From: DATLFA01 sp039934635
GTDB taxonomy: Bacteria > Actinomycetota > Acidimicrobiia > Acidimicrobiales > WLNW01
Length of the DNA stretch: 12,747 nucleotides
Assembly: GCA_039934635.1 (NCBI GenBank)
Contig: JBDTLT010000156.1
Span: 1-12,747, forward strand
Reading direction: 5' to 3'
Shown: piece by piece, positions 1 through 6,025 of the stretch
How the letters are laid out: each line of letters opens with the position of its first letter
Position numbering within the stretch: position 1 is the first letter of the stretch
Program-made: the position numbers and the translations under genes
Notes under the pieces: model-generated
Told to the model about the DNA's origin: nothing
What the model saw: only the letters and a program-made list of their open reading frames with translations
The model's database searches: none

Positions 1-207
1 GAGCACTGAGGGCGGATTATCGCTCGACAAAGAGCTAGGGGCGACACTTACGTGCCGCCCCGCAAGCCCATTGGAGAGGGGCCCGAGGAGAAAACTGAAC
101 TCCGCCGCACTTCCCCGATCGGTGGCTTTCGGCCACTCCTCGAGCCCACCGAGACGGTAGCAGCACAAAGGATTGAAATTCAATGAGAGATCGAGAAATC
201 GCTTCGA
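1..207. other. Intergenic region downstream of the ybjN-like gene
   Basis: No reading frame here looks like a gene. The visible structure is a GC-rich hairpin at 38-61, a smaller hairpin at 121-137 (arms gtggc/gccac, loop tttcg), and an AT-rich inverted repeat at 172-184 (attgaa, one centre base, ttcaat) just past the stop codon at 208. The region probably holds the 3' untranslated end and termination region of the minus-strand operon to its right. What lies to the left of the window is unknown. Confidence 0.5.
38..61 (-). terminator. GC-rich hairpin, possible terminator of the minus-strand operon
   Basis: Ten-base arms (ggggcgacac and gtgccgcccc) pair with one A-C mismatch around a ttac loop. 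On the minus strand the stem is followed by tagctctttg, which is only a weak U-rich tail. It lies about 150 bases past the stop of the last gene of the operon at 208-2905, so a terminator or 3'-end-stabilising role is plausible. There is no strong U-tract on either strand. Confidence 0.35.
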
Positions 208-672
208 TCAGCCCATGAACCTCGACGCATACCCAATGCGCATGGCAGGACGGAAGAACCGCTCGCTGTATTCGTAGAGGGATCCGAGGATGCGGTCGAG
301 CTCGGGTTCGTCGATATGGCGCACCCCGATCTGGCCCCGGAGGTAGACGGCATCTTCGGCGCCGATCGAAAACGCCATGCCGTTGAGCTTGGAGTTGCGC
401 CGCAGCAGATGCTCGTAGAACGCCGCGTGGTTCTCCTCCGGCGCCGGCGTCACGTAGGTCTCGTACTGGAGCGTGCGTTGCCCGAGGAGGAACCAGACGG
501 TGATGAAGTCCTTCTCCTCGCCTTCGAGGCGCACATACCACCGCCGCTCGCCCGGCTCGCCTCGATCAACCGCCGCGATCACCGGGTTGTCCCGGCGTTG
601 CCGTTCGAGCCAATCGGTGACGACGGCGTCGGCGTGGTTCAGCTCTTCCTCGGACGCGAGCGGATGGTCCAT
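208..672 (-). CDS. YbjN-family protein (type III secretion chaperone-like fold), MshA companion
   Basis: This 154-residue protein starts MDHPLASEEEL. It has the YbjN-type pattern of an N-terminal acidic helix, a beta-rich middle (WYVRLEG, ITVWFLLGQRTLQYETYV) and a C-terminal helical part containing YLRGQIGVRHIDEPELDRI. Its biochemical role is unknown; the fold resembles secretion chaperones, which suggests protein binding. A longer frame extends upstream to 795, but the start at 672 is preferred: its ATG overlaps the TGA stop of the glycosyltransferase gene by one base (TGATG), which implies translational coupling, and the family similarity begins there. As I recall, mycobacteria also carry a YbjN-like gene next to mshA, which supports a conserved pairing. 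Confidence 0.75.
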   Translation of the reverse strand: MDHPLASEEELNHADAVVTDWLERQRRDNPVIAAVDRGEPGERRWYVRLEGEEKDFITVWFLLGQRTLQYETYVTPAPEENHAAFYEHLLRRNSKLNGMAFSIGAEDAVYLRGQIGVRHIDEPELDRILGSLYEYSERFFRPAMRIGYASRFMG

Positions 673-1883
673 CAGTCGCACCGCAACGGCGCGCGCGTCA
701 CGAGGTCGGCATAGATGCGCCGCAACCGCGCCGCGGTGGTCGCCCACGTGTAGCTCGAGGCCGACCGCACCGCCCCCGCCGACAGTGCCTGGCACAGCGC
801 GGAATCGTCGAGGATGCGATCGATCGCCACGGTGTAGTGGCGCGGTTCGCGGCTGTCGATCAGATAACCGGTGCGTCCGTCGTCGACGAGCGTGAGCAAT
901 CCACCGACGGCCGCGGCGACCACCGGTGTGCCACAGGCCGCGGCCTCGAGCGCAACGAGACCGAAGGACTCGGATCGGCTGGGCACGAGCACGGCATCGG
1001 CGGCGCGGTAATAGGTGGACAAGACGTGATGCGGCTGCGGAGGGATGAACACGACGCGATCGCGCACACCCAGTTCGTCGACCAATGCGTGCACGCGTTG
1101 CACTTCGACGTCGCCCTCGGCGCCGCTGGCGCCCCCGACGATGAGCAGCTTCGCGTCGCGGTGACGGGATCGGGCGACGGCTTCGACGGCCACCGCCGCT
1201 CCTTTGAGCGGTTGGATGCGACCGACGAAGAGCAACACGGGCTCGGCGCCGAGACCGAGTGCCGTGCGGGCACCGGCCTTGTTGCCGGGCGAGAAGAACG
1301 CGTGGTCGACGCCGGGCGGGACGACCTCTACCCGCGACGGTTCGGCGTGGTAGTAGTGCTCGAGCTGGTCGGCCTCGGCGCGGGAGTTGGCGATGATGAC
1401 GTCACTGCACCGGATGACTTCGGCCTCGGCATCGATGCGCCGTTGTGGCTCGGCATCGCCGGTGTCGGCCTTGACCCGGGCGAGCGTGTGGAAGACCGAC
1501 ACCAGCGGCAGGTCGAGCGTGTGCTTGATGCGATGCGCGGCGATGCCCGACAACCAGTAGTTCGCGTGCAGGGCGTCGACGTCGCCCTCGGATCGCAAGT
1601 CGTCGATCACGAAGTCGGTGAACTCGTCGACCGTCGACAGCAACTGCTCCTTGGCCAGCGCGGAGGGACCCGCGGGCACGTGCACGACCCGGAAACCGGG
1701 CTCGACAGTGACCACCGGCGGCAGGTCGTCGCGCCAACGGCGCACGTACACGGTCGATTGCACGCCCGCCTGCGCGAGCGACGCCACGAGCTCGCGCACG
1801 TAGACGTTCATGCCCCCCGCGTCACCCGACCCGGGCTGGAGCAACGGTGACGAGTGCAGGCTCAGTACAGCGAGGCGGCGCAC
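672..1883 (-). CDS. mshA: GT4 glycosyltransferase, MshA-type (D-inositol-3-phosphate glycosyltransferase)
   Basis: MshA joins GlcNAc from UDP-GlcNAc to 1L-myo-inositol-1-phosphate, the first step of mycothiol synthesis in the cytoplasm. The protein has 403 residues, close to the shorter actinobacterial MshA proteins. The MshA-like N-terminus LSLHSSPLLQPGSGDAGGMN is followed by VYV (residues 27-29). HANYWLSG comes next, near residue 106. The GT-B C-terminal half has GRIQPLKG at 211-218, with Arg212 and Lys217 expected to contact the diphosphate. The E-x7-E signature of GT4 is Glu295/Glu303 in SESFGLVALEAA. The gene starts 4 bases after the XRE regulator's stop and runs into the YbjN gene. Other GT4 enzymes with inositol- or sucrose-phosphate-type acceptors are the main alternative. 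Confidence 0.8.
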   Translation of the reverse strand: MRRLAVLSLHSSPLLQPGSGDAGGMNVYVRELVASLAQAGVQSTVYVRRWRDDLPPVVTVEPGFRVVHVPAGPSALAKEQLLSTVDEFTDFVIDDLRSEGDVDALHANYWLSGIAAHRIKHTLDLPLVSVFHTLARVKADTGDAEPQRRIDAEAEVIRCSDVIIANSRAEADQLEHYYHAEPSRVEVVPPGVDHAFFSPGNKAGARTALGLGAEPVLLFVGRIQPLKGAAVAVEAVARSRHRDAKLLIVGGASGAEGDVEVQRVHALVDELGVRDRVVFIPPQPHHVLSTYYRAADAVLVPSRSESFGLVALEAAACGTPVVAAAVGGLLTLVDDGRTGYLIDSREPRHYTVAIDRILDDSALCQALSAGAVRSASSYTWATTAARLRRIYADLVTRAPLRCD

Positions 1884-1886
1884 GCG

Positions 1887-2348
1887 TCAGTCAACCTTGC
1901 TCGCCGTCCGACGATTCCGCGTGACGGTGGGTTTTGCCACCGGCGGCGCGGGCGCGCGACCGGTCGCGGGGGCGGTCGGGCCCGGGCCGGTCGCCCGGAA
2001 GCTCTCGTAGATCTGCACCAGCGACGACTTTTGCTCTTCGCTCAAGTCGATATCGGCCCTTATGGCTTCGATGACACCCGAGGGCGGCAGCGTCTTGGCA
2101 TCGAGGATGCCGGCGCGTACGTAGAGCGTCTCGGCCGAGATCGACAGTGCCTTCGACAGCTGATGGAGGATCTCCGCGGATGGCTTGCGCAGCCCGCGCT
2201 CGATCTGGCCCAGATACGAATTGGAGATGCCGGACAGATCGGCCAGCCGGCGCACGGACAGATGGGTGCGCCGCCGCTGGTCCTGGATGAACTTCCCCAG
2301 GTCGACCACTCGGTCTTCGAGTTCGCCGCGCACGGACTGGCCAACCAC
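1887..2348 (-). CDS. XRE-family helix-turn-helix regulator with Pro/Ala-rich tail
   Basis: This 153-residue protein has a Cro/C1-type HTH domain at about residues 17-76: the scaffold LGKFIQDQRRRTHLSVRRLADLSGIS is read in two parts, with the recognition helix around SNSYLGQIERGLRKPS. A short helical segment follows (GVIEAIRADIDLSEEQKSSLVQIYESF, residues about 91-117). The last 35 residues are rich in Pro, Ala and basic residues and are probably disordered. The start is a GTG at 2348, 23 bases after the rsiG-like stop; no good Shine-Dalgarno is seen and a later GTG is possible. Its place in the operon suggests it controls either the operon or an envelope or redox regulon, but the target is unknown. 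Confidence 0.75.
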   Translation of the reverse strand: MVGQSVRGELEDRVVDLGKFIQDQRRRTHLSVRRLADLSGISNSYLGQIERGLRKPSAEILHQLSKALSISAETLYVRAGILDAKTLPPSGVIEAIRADIDLSEEQKSSLVQIYESFRATGPGPTAPATGRAPAPPVAKPTVTRNRRTASKVD

Positions 2349-2371
2349 GGTTTCTGTCTTTAGTTCAGTTG

Positions 2372-2905
2372 CTATTGCAACAGCGAATCGACGGTGGCCT
2401 CACCGGTGCGATACCGGCGCGTGAGCTCGGCCTGCAGGGTGTCGAGGGTGTCGTGGATGGCGCGCCGCGTCGCCGACAACTTACGTTCGAACTCGGTGAG
2501 CGCATCGCGGGTCGCGGTGAGTTCGGCCTCGTCGCGGTGGGTGAGGTCGCTGATCGCACCGGGTCCGAGGATGGCGTCGAGATCGTCGAGCAACTCGTCG
2601 GCCACCTGATCGACGGTGATCTCGTGGGGGGCGCGGATAGGTCGGCCCGAGCCTTGGCGATCGGCGAGGATGTCGGGTAGCCGGGCGACGAGCTCGGACA
2701 GGTCGGTAGGGTCACCACCGCTGCGGCGGCGCTGCAACTCCGCCGCGACGATGTCGATGCGCCCCTGCGCCACGCGGCGCACGTAGGACATGCCGTTTTC
2801 GATCGACTGACCTTCGGCTCGCATCGCGCGGATCTCACCGATCGGCCGCGTGAGCAGGTTCGCGAGGTATGCGGGGCTGGTGACTCGATCGAGATCCGGA
2901 ATCAT
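2372..2905 (-). CDS. rsiG: RsiG-like c-di-GMP-binding anti-sigma factor (WhiG antagonist family)
   Basis: In Streptomyces, RsiG bound to c-di-GMP holds the sigma factor WhiG inactive, linking the second messenger to development. The family binding signature is E(x)3S(x)2R(x)3Q(x)3D on coiled-coil helices. This 177-residue protein has an exact copy at Glu36, Ser40, Arg43, Gln47 and Asp51. A second copy lies in the C-terminal helix at Glu140, Ser144, Arg147, His151 and Asp155, with His replacing Gln. Both segments are long and helical, joined by a Pro/Gly-containing stretch, as expected for an antiparallel hairpin. It is the first gene of the minus-strand operon and has a leaderless-type -10 just upstream. 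No sigma factor gene is in the window, so the partner (probably a WhiG/FliA-like sigma) is inferred. Confidence 0.75.
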   Translation of the reverse strand: MIPDLDRVTSPAYLANLLTRPIGEIRAMRAEGQSIENGMSYVRRVAQGRIDIVAAELQRRRSGGDPTDLSELVARLPDILADRQGSGRPIRAPHEITVDQVADELLDDLDAILGPGAISDLTHRDEAELTATRDALTEFERKLSATRRAIHDTLDTLQAELTRRYRTGEATVDSLLQ

Positions 2906-2911
2906 GAAGGC

Positions 2912-2917
2912 AGCTTA
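2912..2917 (-). promoter_or_regulatory. Leaderless-type -10 element for the rsiG operon
   Basis: On the minus strand TAAGCT (TANNNT) is followed by six bases (gccttc) and then the ATG at 2905. Transcription would start at or very near the A of the start codon. No Shine-Dalgarno and no convincing -35 are seen. The same spacing recurs upstream of other first genes in the window. Confidence 0.5.
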
Positions 2918-2938
2918 CGGAACCGGCATCGCACTCGT

Positions 2939-2971
2939 TGTGACCGCCAGCACCGGTGAGGCGCCGTCACA
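2939..2971. promoter_or_regulatory. Nested inverted repeat between divergent genes
   Basis: Outer arms tgtgac (2939-2944) and gtcaca (2966-2971) enclose the perfect palindrome caccggtg (2951-2958), with both axes near position 2955. It sits between the rsiG-like start and the copper lipoprotein start, so it could be an operator or an RNA hairpin in the lipoprotein leader. Which protein would bind it is unknown. Confidence 0.3.
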
Positions 2972-3035
2972 CCCAGCTATCGTGCCCGGTCAGCCCCGGA
3001 GTCCCGTGGCTCGTTCCGAGAGAAAGAACACCGAG

Positions 3036-3434
3036 ATGCCTCAATCGAAGCGGGCGGCCGTCGCGGCAGTCGCCGCCTTGAGCCTGCTGGTCGGCGCGTG
3101 TAGCAGCAGCAGCGATGGTGGCGACGCCACGCAACCGACGACCGGCCCGATCGATCTCACCGTCAAGTCGCTCGATCCGGGTGGCAAGTACAGCTTCGAT
3201 GCCAAGGACTACACGGCCAAGGCGGGCACGGTGAACGTCGCACTCGTCAACCAAGGCAAAGAGAACCATGACCTGATGGTGCAGGGCATCGACAAGGGCA
3301 AGTTCAAGTTGGCTGCCACGCCCAACGAGACCAAGAGCGGTTCCGTGACGTTGTCGGCCGGGACGTACACGATCTACTGCGACATCGCCGGCCATCGCGC
3401 TGCCGGTATGGAGGCGAAGCTGGTCGTCAGCTGA
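3036..3434 (+). CDS. Blue-copper (cupredoxin) lipoprotein
   Basis: This 132-residue exported lipoprotein has a short basic N-terminus (QSKR), a hydrophobic stretch and the lipobox VGAC with the lipidated Cys at residue 22, then a Ser/Gly/Thr-rich linker to about residue 38. The rest is a single cupredoxin domain. A type-1 copper site is visible as His78 (KENHD) plus Cys115-x4-His120-x4-Met125. It should sit on the outer face of the membrane and carry single electrons. The open frame extends upstream to 2850, but the start at 3036 is preferred because it puts the signal peptide at the N-terminus. No strong Shine-Dalgarno is seen. It converges with the PuuD-like gene. Confidence 0.85.
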   Translation: MPQSKRAAVAAVAALSLLVGACSSSSDGGDATQPTTGPIDLTVKSLDPGGKYSFDAKDYTAKAGTVNVALVNQGKENHDLMVQGIDKGKFKLAATPNETKSGSVTLSAGTYTIYCDIAGHRAAGMEAKLVVS

Positions 3435-3452
3435 GCCAGCAAATCTGCTCAG
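3431..3452. terminator. Small inverted repeat between convergent genes, possible bidirectional terminator
   Basis: Perfect six-base arms ctgagc (3431-3436) and gctcag (3447-3452) flank a ten-base loop. The left arm spans the stop codon of the copper lipoprotein. The stem is short and has no U-tract, so termination is only a suggestion. Confidence 0.25.
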
Positions 3453-3488
3453 AAGACGACCAGGCTCCCCGCCCGCTCGAGGTTGCGG

Positions 3489-4229
3489 CTACGCGCCGCC
3501 GACGATGCCTTCGAATCCGATGAAGACGATGATCAACAAGAAGACGAAGCCGGCGGCGATCGTCTTGCGGTGATCGGCCAGGATCGCCTTGTTGATCGCG
3601 TTGTCAAGGCCTCCGATGAGGCCGAGCGCTGATGCTTCCATCACCGCCCAGATGACAATCGTGATGATGAGCAAGGCCGCAAGCTTGCCTCCGTCGTCGG
3701 AGTAACGACCTGGGAGGTTGTGCGAAGAGAAGACCATCATGAAGAGCAAGGGAATGGAAAAGAACGTGTTGATGCGGGACGCGCGACCCGCCGCGTTGGC
3801 CGCCTTGGCTGCACGAGGATCGGCTTGTCCTCCGGCCGCGACTGCCTCGGAAGATCCGATGTTGATCTTCTGATTGCGCCAGATCACGCCCCACACGTTC
3901 AGGAACATCGTGGTGCCGAACAGCGCGCCGATGGCGATCGCCGCGCCTCTCGGGCCTTTGAAGTCCCACAGGTCCTCGACCGACAAGAGCCAGAGCCCGG
4001 TGAGAAACGTCAAGAAGGCAGCCCAGCGGAACCACCACAGCGCCCGGAACGTGACCTTGCGCAGCGCTTCACCGCGGGCCCCCGGTTCCATCTGTGCGTA
4101 TGCCGGCACCTGTACCACGTTGAAGAAATAGAGGAGCCCGATCCAAGTGACACCGAATATGACGTGGGCAAAACGCCCGATCACATCCCCGCCGCTACCT
4201 GCGTCCATGAAGTCCTTGAAGATCTGCAC
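3489..4229 (-). CDS. PuuD/urate-oxidase N-terminal-type membrane protein without cytochrome c domain
   Basis: This 246-residue integral membrane protein has about six hydrophobic segments, near residues 18-40, 65-84, 95-117, 155-170, 182-207 and 223-246. Two patches match the membrane domain of PuuD-type urate hydroxylases: HVIFGVTWIGLLYFFNVVQ (residues 22-40) and NTFFSIPLLFMMVFSSH (154-170). His22 and His170 are candidate haem ligands. Full PuuD proteins carry a C-terminal cytochrome c domain with a CxxCH motif; this protein ends at the last helix and has none. Substrate and activity are therefore uncertain, and urate oxidation is only one possibility. The GTG start at 4229 has GGGGTGGA upstream; the ATG of Met8 is an alternative start. 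It lies 117 bases downstream of the MoaD-like gene on the same strand. Confidence 0.7.
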   Translation of the reverse strand: MQIFKDFMDAGSGGDVIGRFAHVIFGVTWIGLLYFFNVVQVPAYAQMEPGARGEALRKVTFRALWWFRWAAFLTFLTGLWLLSVEDLWDFKGPRGAAIAIGALFGTTMFLNVWGVIWRNQKINIGSSEAVAAGGQADPRAAKAANAAGRASRINTFFSIPLLFMMVFSSHNLPGRYSDDGGKLAALLIITIVIWAVMEASALGLIGGLDNAINKAILADHRKTIAAGFVFLLIIVFIGFEGIVGGA

Positions 4230-4285
4230 CAGTCCACCCCAATCGGTTCGCCTCTATGGAGAGCGCCTCGCATCGTAGACACGGC

Positions 4286-4299
4286 GAGCGCGCCCGCTC
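4286..4299 (-). terminator. Short GC hairpin between the moaD-like and puuD-like genes
   Basis: Arms gagcg and cgctc surround a four-base loop, 48-61 bases downstream of the MoaD-like stop. The stem has only five pairs and no U-tract follows. It may attenuate read-through between the two genes or be chance in GC-rich DNA. Confidence 0.2.
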
Positions 4300-4346
4300 A
4301 ATTGCACGGACCCGATACGTGTCAACAGGGGGACGCTGACGTCCGG

Positions 4347-4583
4347 TCAGCCGCCCGAGACCGGAGGCAGGATGGCGACCTCGTCGTCGACGCCAACCGC
4401 GTCACCGTCGAGGGCCGGTTCTCCGTTGCGCCACACGCGACAACTCTGCACGAGCGCCGCGAAGTCAGGGCCGTAACGGGCGCACGCGTTGGCGACGACC
4501 TCGCCGACAGTGGTCCCATCGACGTCGCTACGACCCGTGCCGGCCGCCACGCGCACGGAAGCGAACAAACGCAGTCTTGCCAC
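4347..4583 (-). CDS. MoaD/ThiS-family ubiquitin-like sulfur carrier
   Basis: This is a 78-residue beta-grasp protein. The N-terminal strand RLRLFASVRVAAG, the helix VGEVVANACARYG, the motif WRNGEPA and the end VAILPPVSGG are typical of MoaD. The C-terminal Gly77-Gly78 is the site that is adenylated and thiocarboxylated in these carriers, in molybdopterin synthesis or in other sulfur-transfer pathways. The GTG start at 4583 is supported by a -10-like TAGACT exactly six bases upstream. The partner genes (moaE, moeB type) are not in the window, so the pathway is not proven. The next gene on the strand is PuuD-like, and xanthine dehydrogenase, which makes urate, needs molybdopterin; this link is weak inference. 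Confidence 0.8.
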   Translation of the reverse strand: MARLRLFASVRVAAGTGRSDVDGTTVGEVVANACARYGPDFAALVQSCRVWRNGEPALDGDAVGVDDEVAILPPVSGG

Positions 4584-4589
4584 CGGTTC

Positions 4590-4595
4590 AGTCTA
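4590..4595 (-). promoter_or_regulatory. Leaderless-type -10 element for the moaD-like gene
   Basis: On the minus strand TAGACT is followed by gaaccg and then the GTG start at 4583. This six-base spacing would put the transcription start at the start codon. No Shine-Dalgarno is present. It is divergent from the promoter at 4670-4675. Confidence 0.5.
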
Positions 4596-4669
4596 GGGAC
4601 CCGCTCTGCGGGGGCCGCTCGGCCACGCGAGGGGGCGCGTTCTGACCCGTGGGTGTCGGTGCGCTCCGT

Positions 4670-4675
4670 TATGGT
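4670..4675 (+). promoter_or_regulatory. Leaderless-type -10 element for the histidine phosphatase gene
   Basis: TATGGT is followed by gccggg and then the GTG at 4682. The six-base spacing matches the other leaderless candidates here and helps decide the start of the downstream gene. Confidence 0.45.
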
Positions 4676-4681
4676 GCCGGG

Positions 4682-5308
4682 GTGCTGCGACTGCTCTTCG
4701 TGCGACACGGTCAATCCGAGTGGAATGCGCTCGGTCGTTGGCAAGGACAGGCCGACCCGCCGTTGTCCGACCTCGGGCGCGCCCAGGCCCGCCTGGCGGC
4801 CACCGCCATCAGCGCGGCCGCGACGAGGGCCGCGTCACCGGTGCGGGGCATTGTGAGCTCCACATTGGTGCGCGCGCTCGAGACCGCGACGATCATCAGT
4901 GACGTGATCGACGTGTCGCCACTGCATCTCGAAGCAGACCTCGTCGAGCGCGACGCCGGCGAGTGGTCGGGGCTGACGCGCCTCGAGATCGACGAGCGAT
5001 TTCCCGGATACCTCGACAACGGCACGCGGCCACAGGGCTACGAGCCCGACGACGTCATGCTGGCGCGCACGTTGCGCGCAGTCGACCGCATCATCGATAG
5101 GTTCTCGGCGATCGACGCGCCGGCGACCGTGGTCGTGGTCACGCACGGCGGCGTGATTTACACGCTCGAATCGCATCTGGGCGCGCCGTTCCAACGCAAG
5201 CCGAATCTCGGCGCACGGTGGTTCCTGGTGCGCAACGGCGCGTTGCATCTCAGCACCACGGCCTCATTGCTCGATGCCGAATCCACCACCGTGCCGGACC
5301 TGTTGTAA
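4682..5308 (+). CDS. Histidine phosphatase superfamily (phosphoglycerate mutase-like) protein
   Basis: The protein has 208 residues from the GTG start. The N-terminal RHG motif (LLFVRHGQSEWN) carries the phospho-accepting His9. STLVRALETATII supplies the conserved Arg, ERDAGEWSGLT the acidic residue, and VVVTHGG near residue 160 the second catalytic His. These are the full catalytic elements of the family, so an active phosphatase or mutase is likely. The substrate cannot be read from sequence; family members act on phosphoglycerate, small phosphorylated metabolites or cofactor intermediates. A longer frame starts at 4649, but the shorter start fits both the family N-terminus and the -10 at 4670. 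The YgjP-like protease starts 4 bases after its stop, so the two are probably co-transcribed. Confidence 0.8.
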   Translation: MLRLLFVRHGQSEWNALGRWQGQADPPLSDLGRAQARLAATAISAAATRAASPVRGIVSSTLVRALETATIISDVIDVSPLHLEADLVERDAGEWSGLTRLEIDERFPGYLDNGTRPQGYEPDDVMLARTLRAVDRIIDRFSAIDAPATVVVVTHGGVIYTLESHLGAPFQRKPNLGARWFLVRNGALHLSTTASLLDAESTTVPDLL

Positions 5309-5311
5309 CCG

Positions 5312-6025
5312 ATGGCTCCCAACCTTCCGGTCGAGATCGTTCGCAGCGCACGGCGCAAACGCACCGTCGAGGCCCAGATCATCAACGGGACGATCCGTGT
5401 GCATGTGCCGGCGCGCATGAAGCAATCCGAGGTCGATCGCTATACCGCCGAGCTCGTTGCCCGTTTGCAACGCGCCGAGGCCAGCGATCGCATCGACTTG
5501 GTGGCTCGCTCGGGCCTATTGGCCCGGCGCTACAAGTTGCCCCTGCCCAAGTCGATCCGCTTCGTCGACAACCAGAAGTCGCAGTGGGGTTCGTGCACGC
5601 CCGCCACCGGTGAGATCCGACTCTCGTCGCGGCTCACGCAGTTCCCGTCGTGGGTGCTCGACTACGTCATCGTCCACGAGCTCGCGCACCTGGTCGAGTT
5701 CCACCACAACGCCAAGTTCCTCGCGCTCGTCGATCAATACCCAAAAGCCGAGCGCGCCCGCGGCTTCTTGACGGGCGTGCACTATTCGCCCGACGGCGAC
5801 AACGACCGCGACAGCAGCGAAAACGATGTCGACGACGTAATCGATGACGATGTGGTTGATGACGATGCGGTTGGCGACGACATCGTGATCGACTTGACCG
5901 ACGCCCCCGCTGCGCGCAGCGCTCCGGACAAGGCCGTGCTGGAGAAGGCCGTGCCGAACATGGTCCTACCCAACATGGTCCAGTCGGACAAGGTCCTCGC
6001 CGACTACAAGCCCACGCTTTTCTGA
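5312..6025 (+). CDS. YgjP-like (DUF45) zinc metalloprotease with an Asp-rich C-terminal tail
   Basis: The core, about residues 1-160, matches the YgjP/DUF45 family: R-R-K-R near the N-terminus, WGSC at 92-95, and the zinc site HELAH at 122-126 with a third His at 132 (HHNAKF). Glu123 is the likely catalytic base. Beyond the core is a 75-residue tail that the family does not usually have. Residues 161-200 are dominated by Asp with interspersed Val/Ile, followed by Pro/Met-containing near-repeats (PNMVLPNMV). The tail may be disordered or bind cations or partners. The gene follows the phosphatase by three bases, and its last 22 bases overlap the end of the convergent AarF-like gene. Function is not known beyond probable peptidase activity. 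Confidence 0.75.
   Translation: MAPNLPVEIVRSARRKRTVEAQIINGTIRVHVPARMKQSEVDRYTAELVARLQRAEASDRIDLVARSGLLARRYKLPLPKSIRFVDNQKSQWGSCTPATGEIRLSSRLTQFPSWVLDYVIVHELAHLVEFHHNAKFLALVDQYPKAERARGFLTGVHYSPDGDNDRDSSENDVDDVIDDDVVDDDAVGDDIVIDLTDAPAARSAPDKAVLEKAVPNMVLPNMVQSDKVLADYKPTLF

Noticed and set aside
35..541. Long minus-strand frame overlapping the ybjN-like gene
   Set aside because: It is Arg/Pro/His-rich with no domain pattern and lies in another frame of the YbjN gene.
837..1850. 337-residue plus-strand frame antisense to the mshA-like gene
   Set aside because: It is a codon-bias shadow rich in Gly, Asp, Val and Arg, with no recognisable motif; the opposite strand holds a clear GT4 enzyme.
2939..2971. 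CRP/FNR-type site (TGTGA...TCACA)
   Set aside because: The half-sites are too far apart (21 bases between the arms, against 6 for CRP), so it was kept only as an unassigned inverted repeat.
2850..3035. Upstream extension of the copper lipoprotein frame
   Set aside because: It would bury the signal peptide and lipobox about 80 residues inside and overlap the rsiG-like gene antisense.
3720..4856. 378-residue plus-strand frame crossing the puuD-like and moaD-like genes
   Set aside because: It crosses several genes on the other strand and two promoters and has no domain pattern.
5882..5902. SUMO-interaction-like motif VIDLTD preceded by Asp in the protease tail
   Set aside because: The resemblance is to a eukaryotic motif and bacteria lack SUMO; it is best explained as part of the Asp/Val/Ile-rich low-complexity tail.
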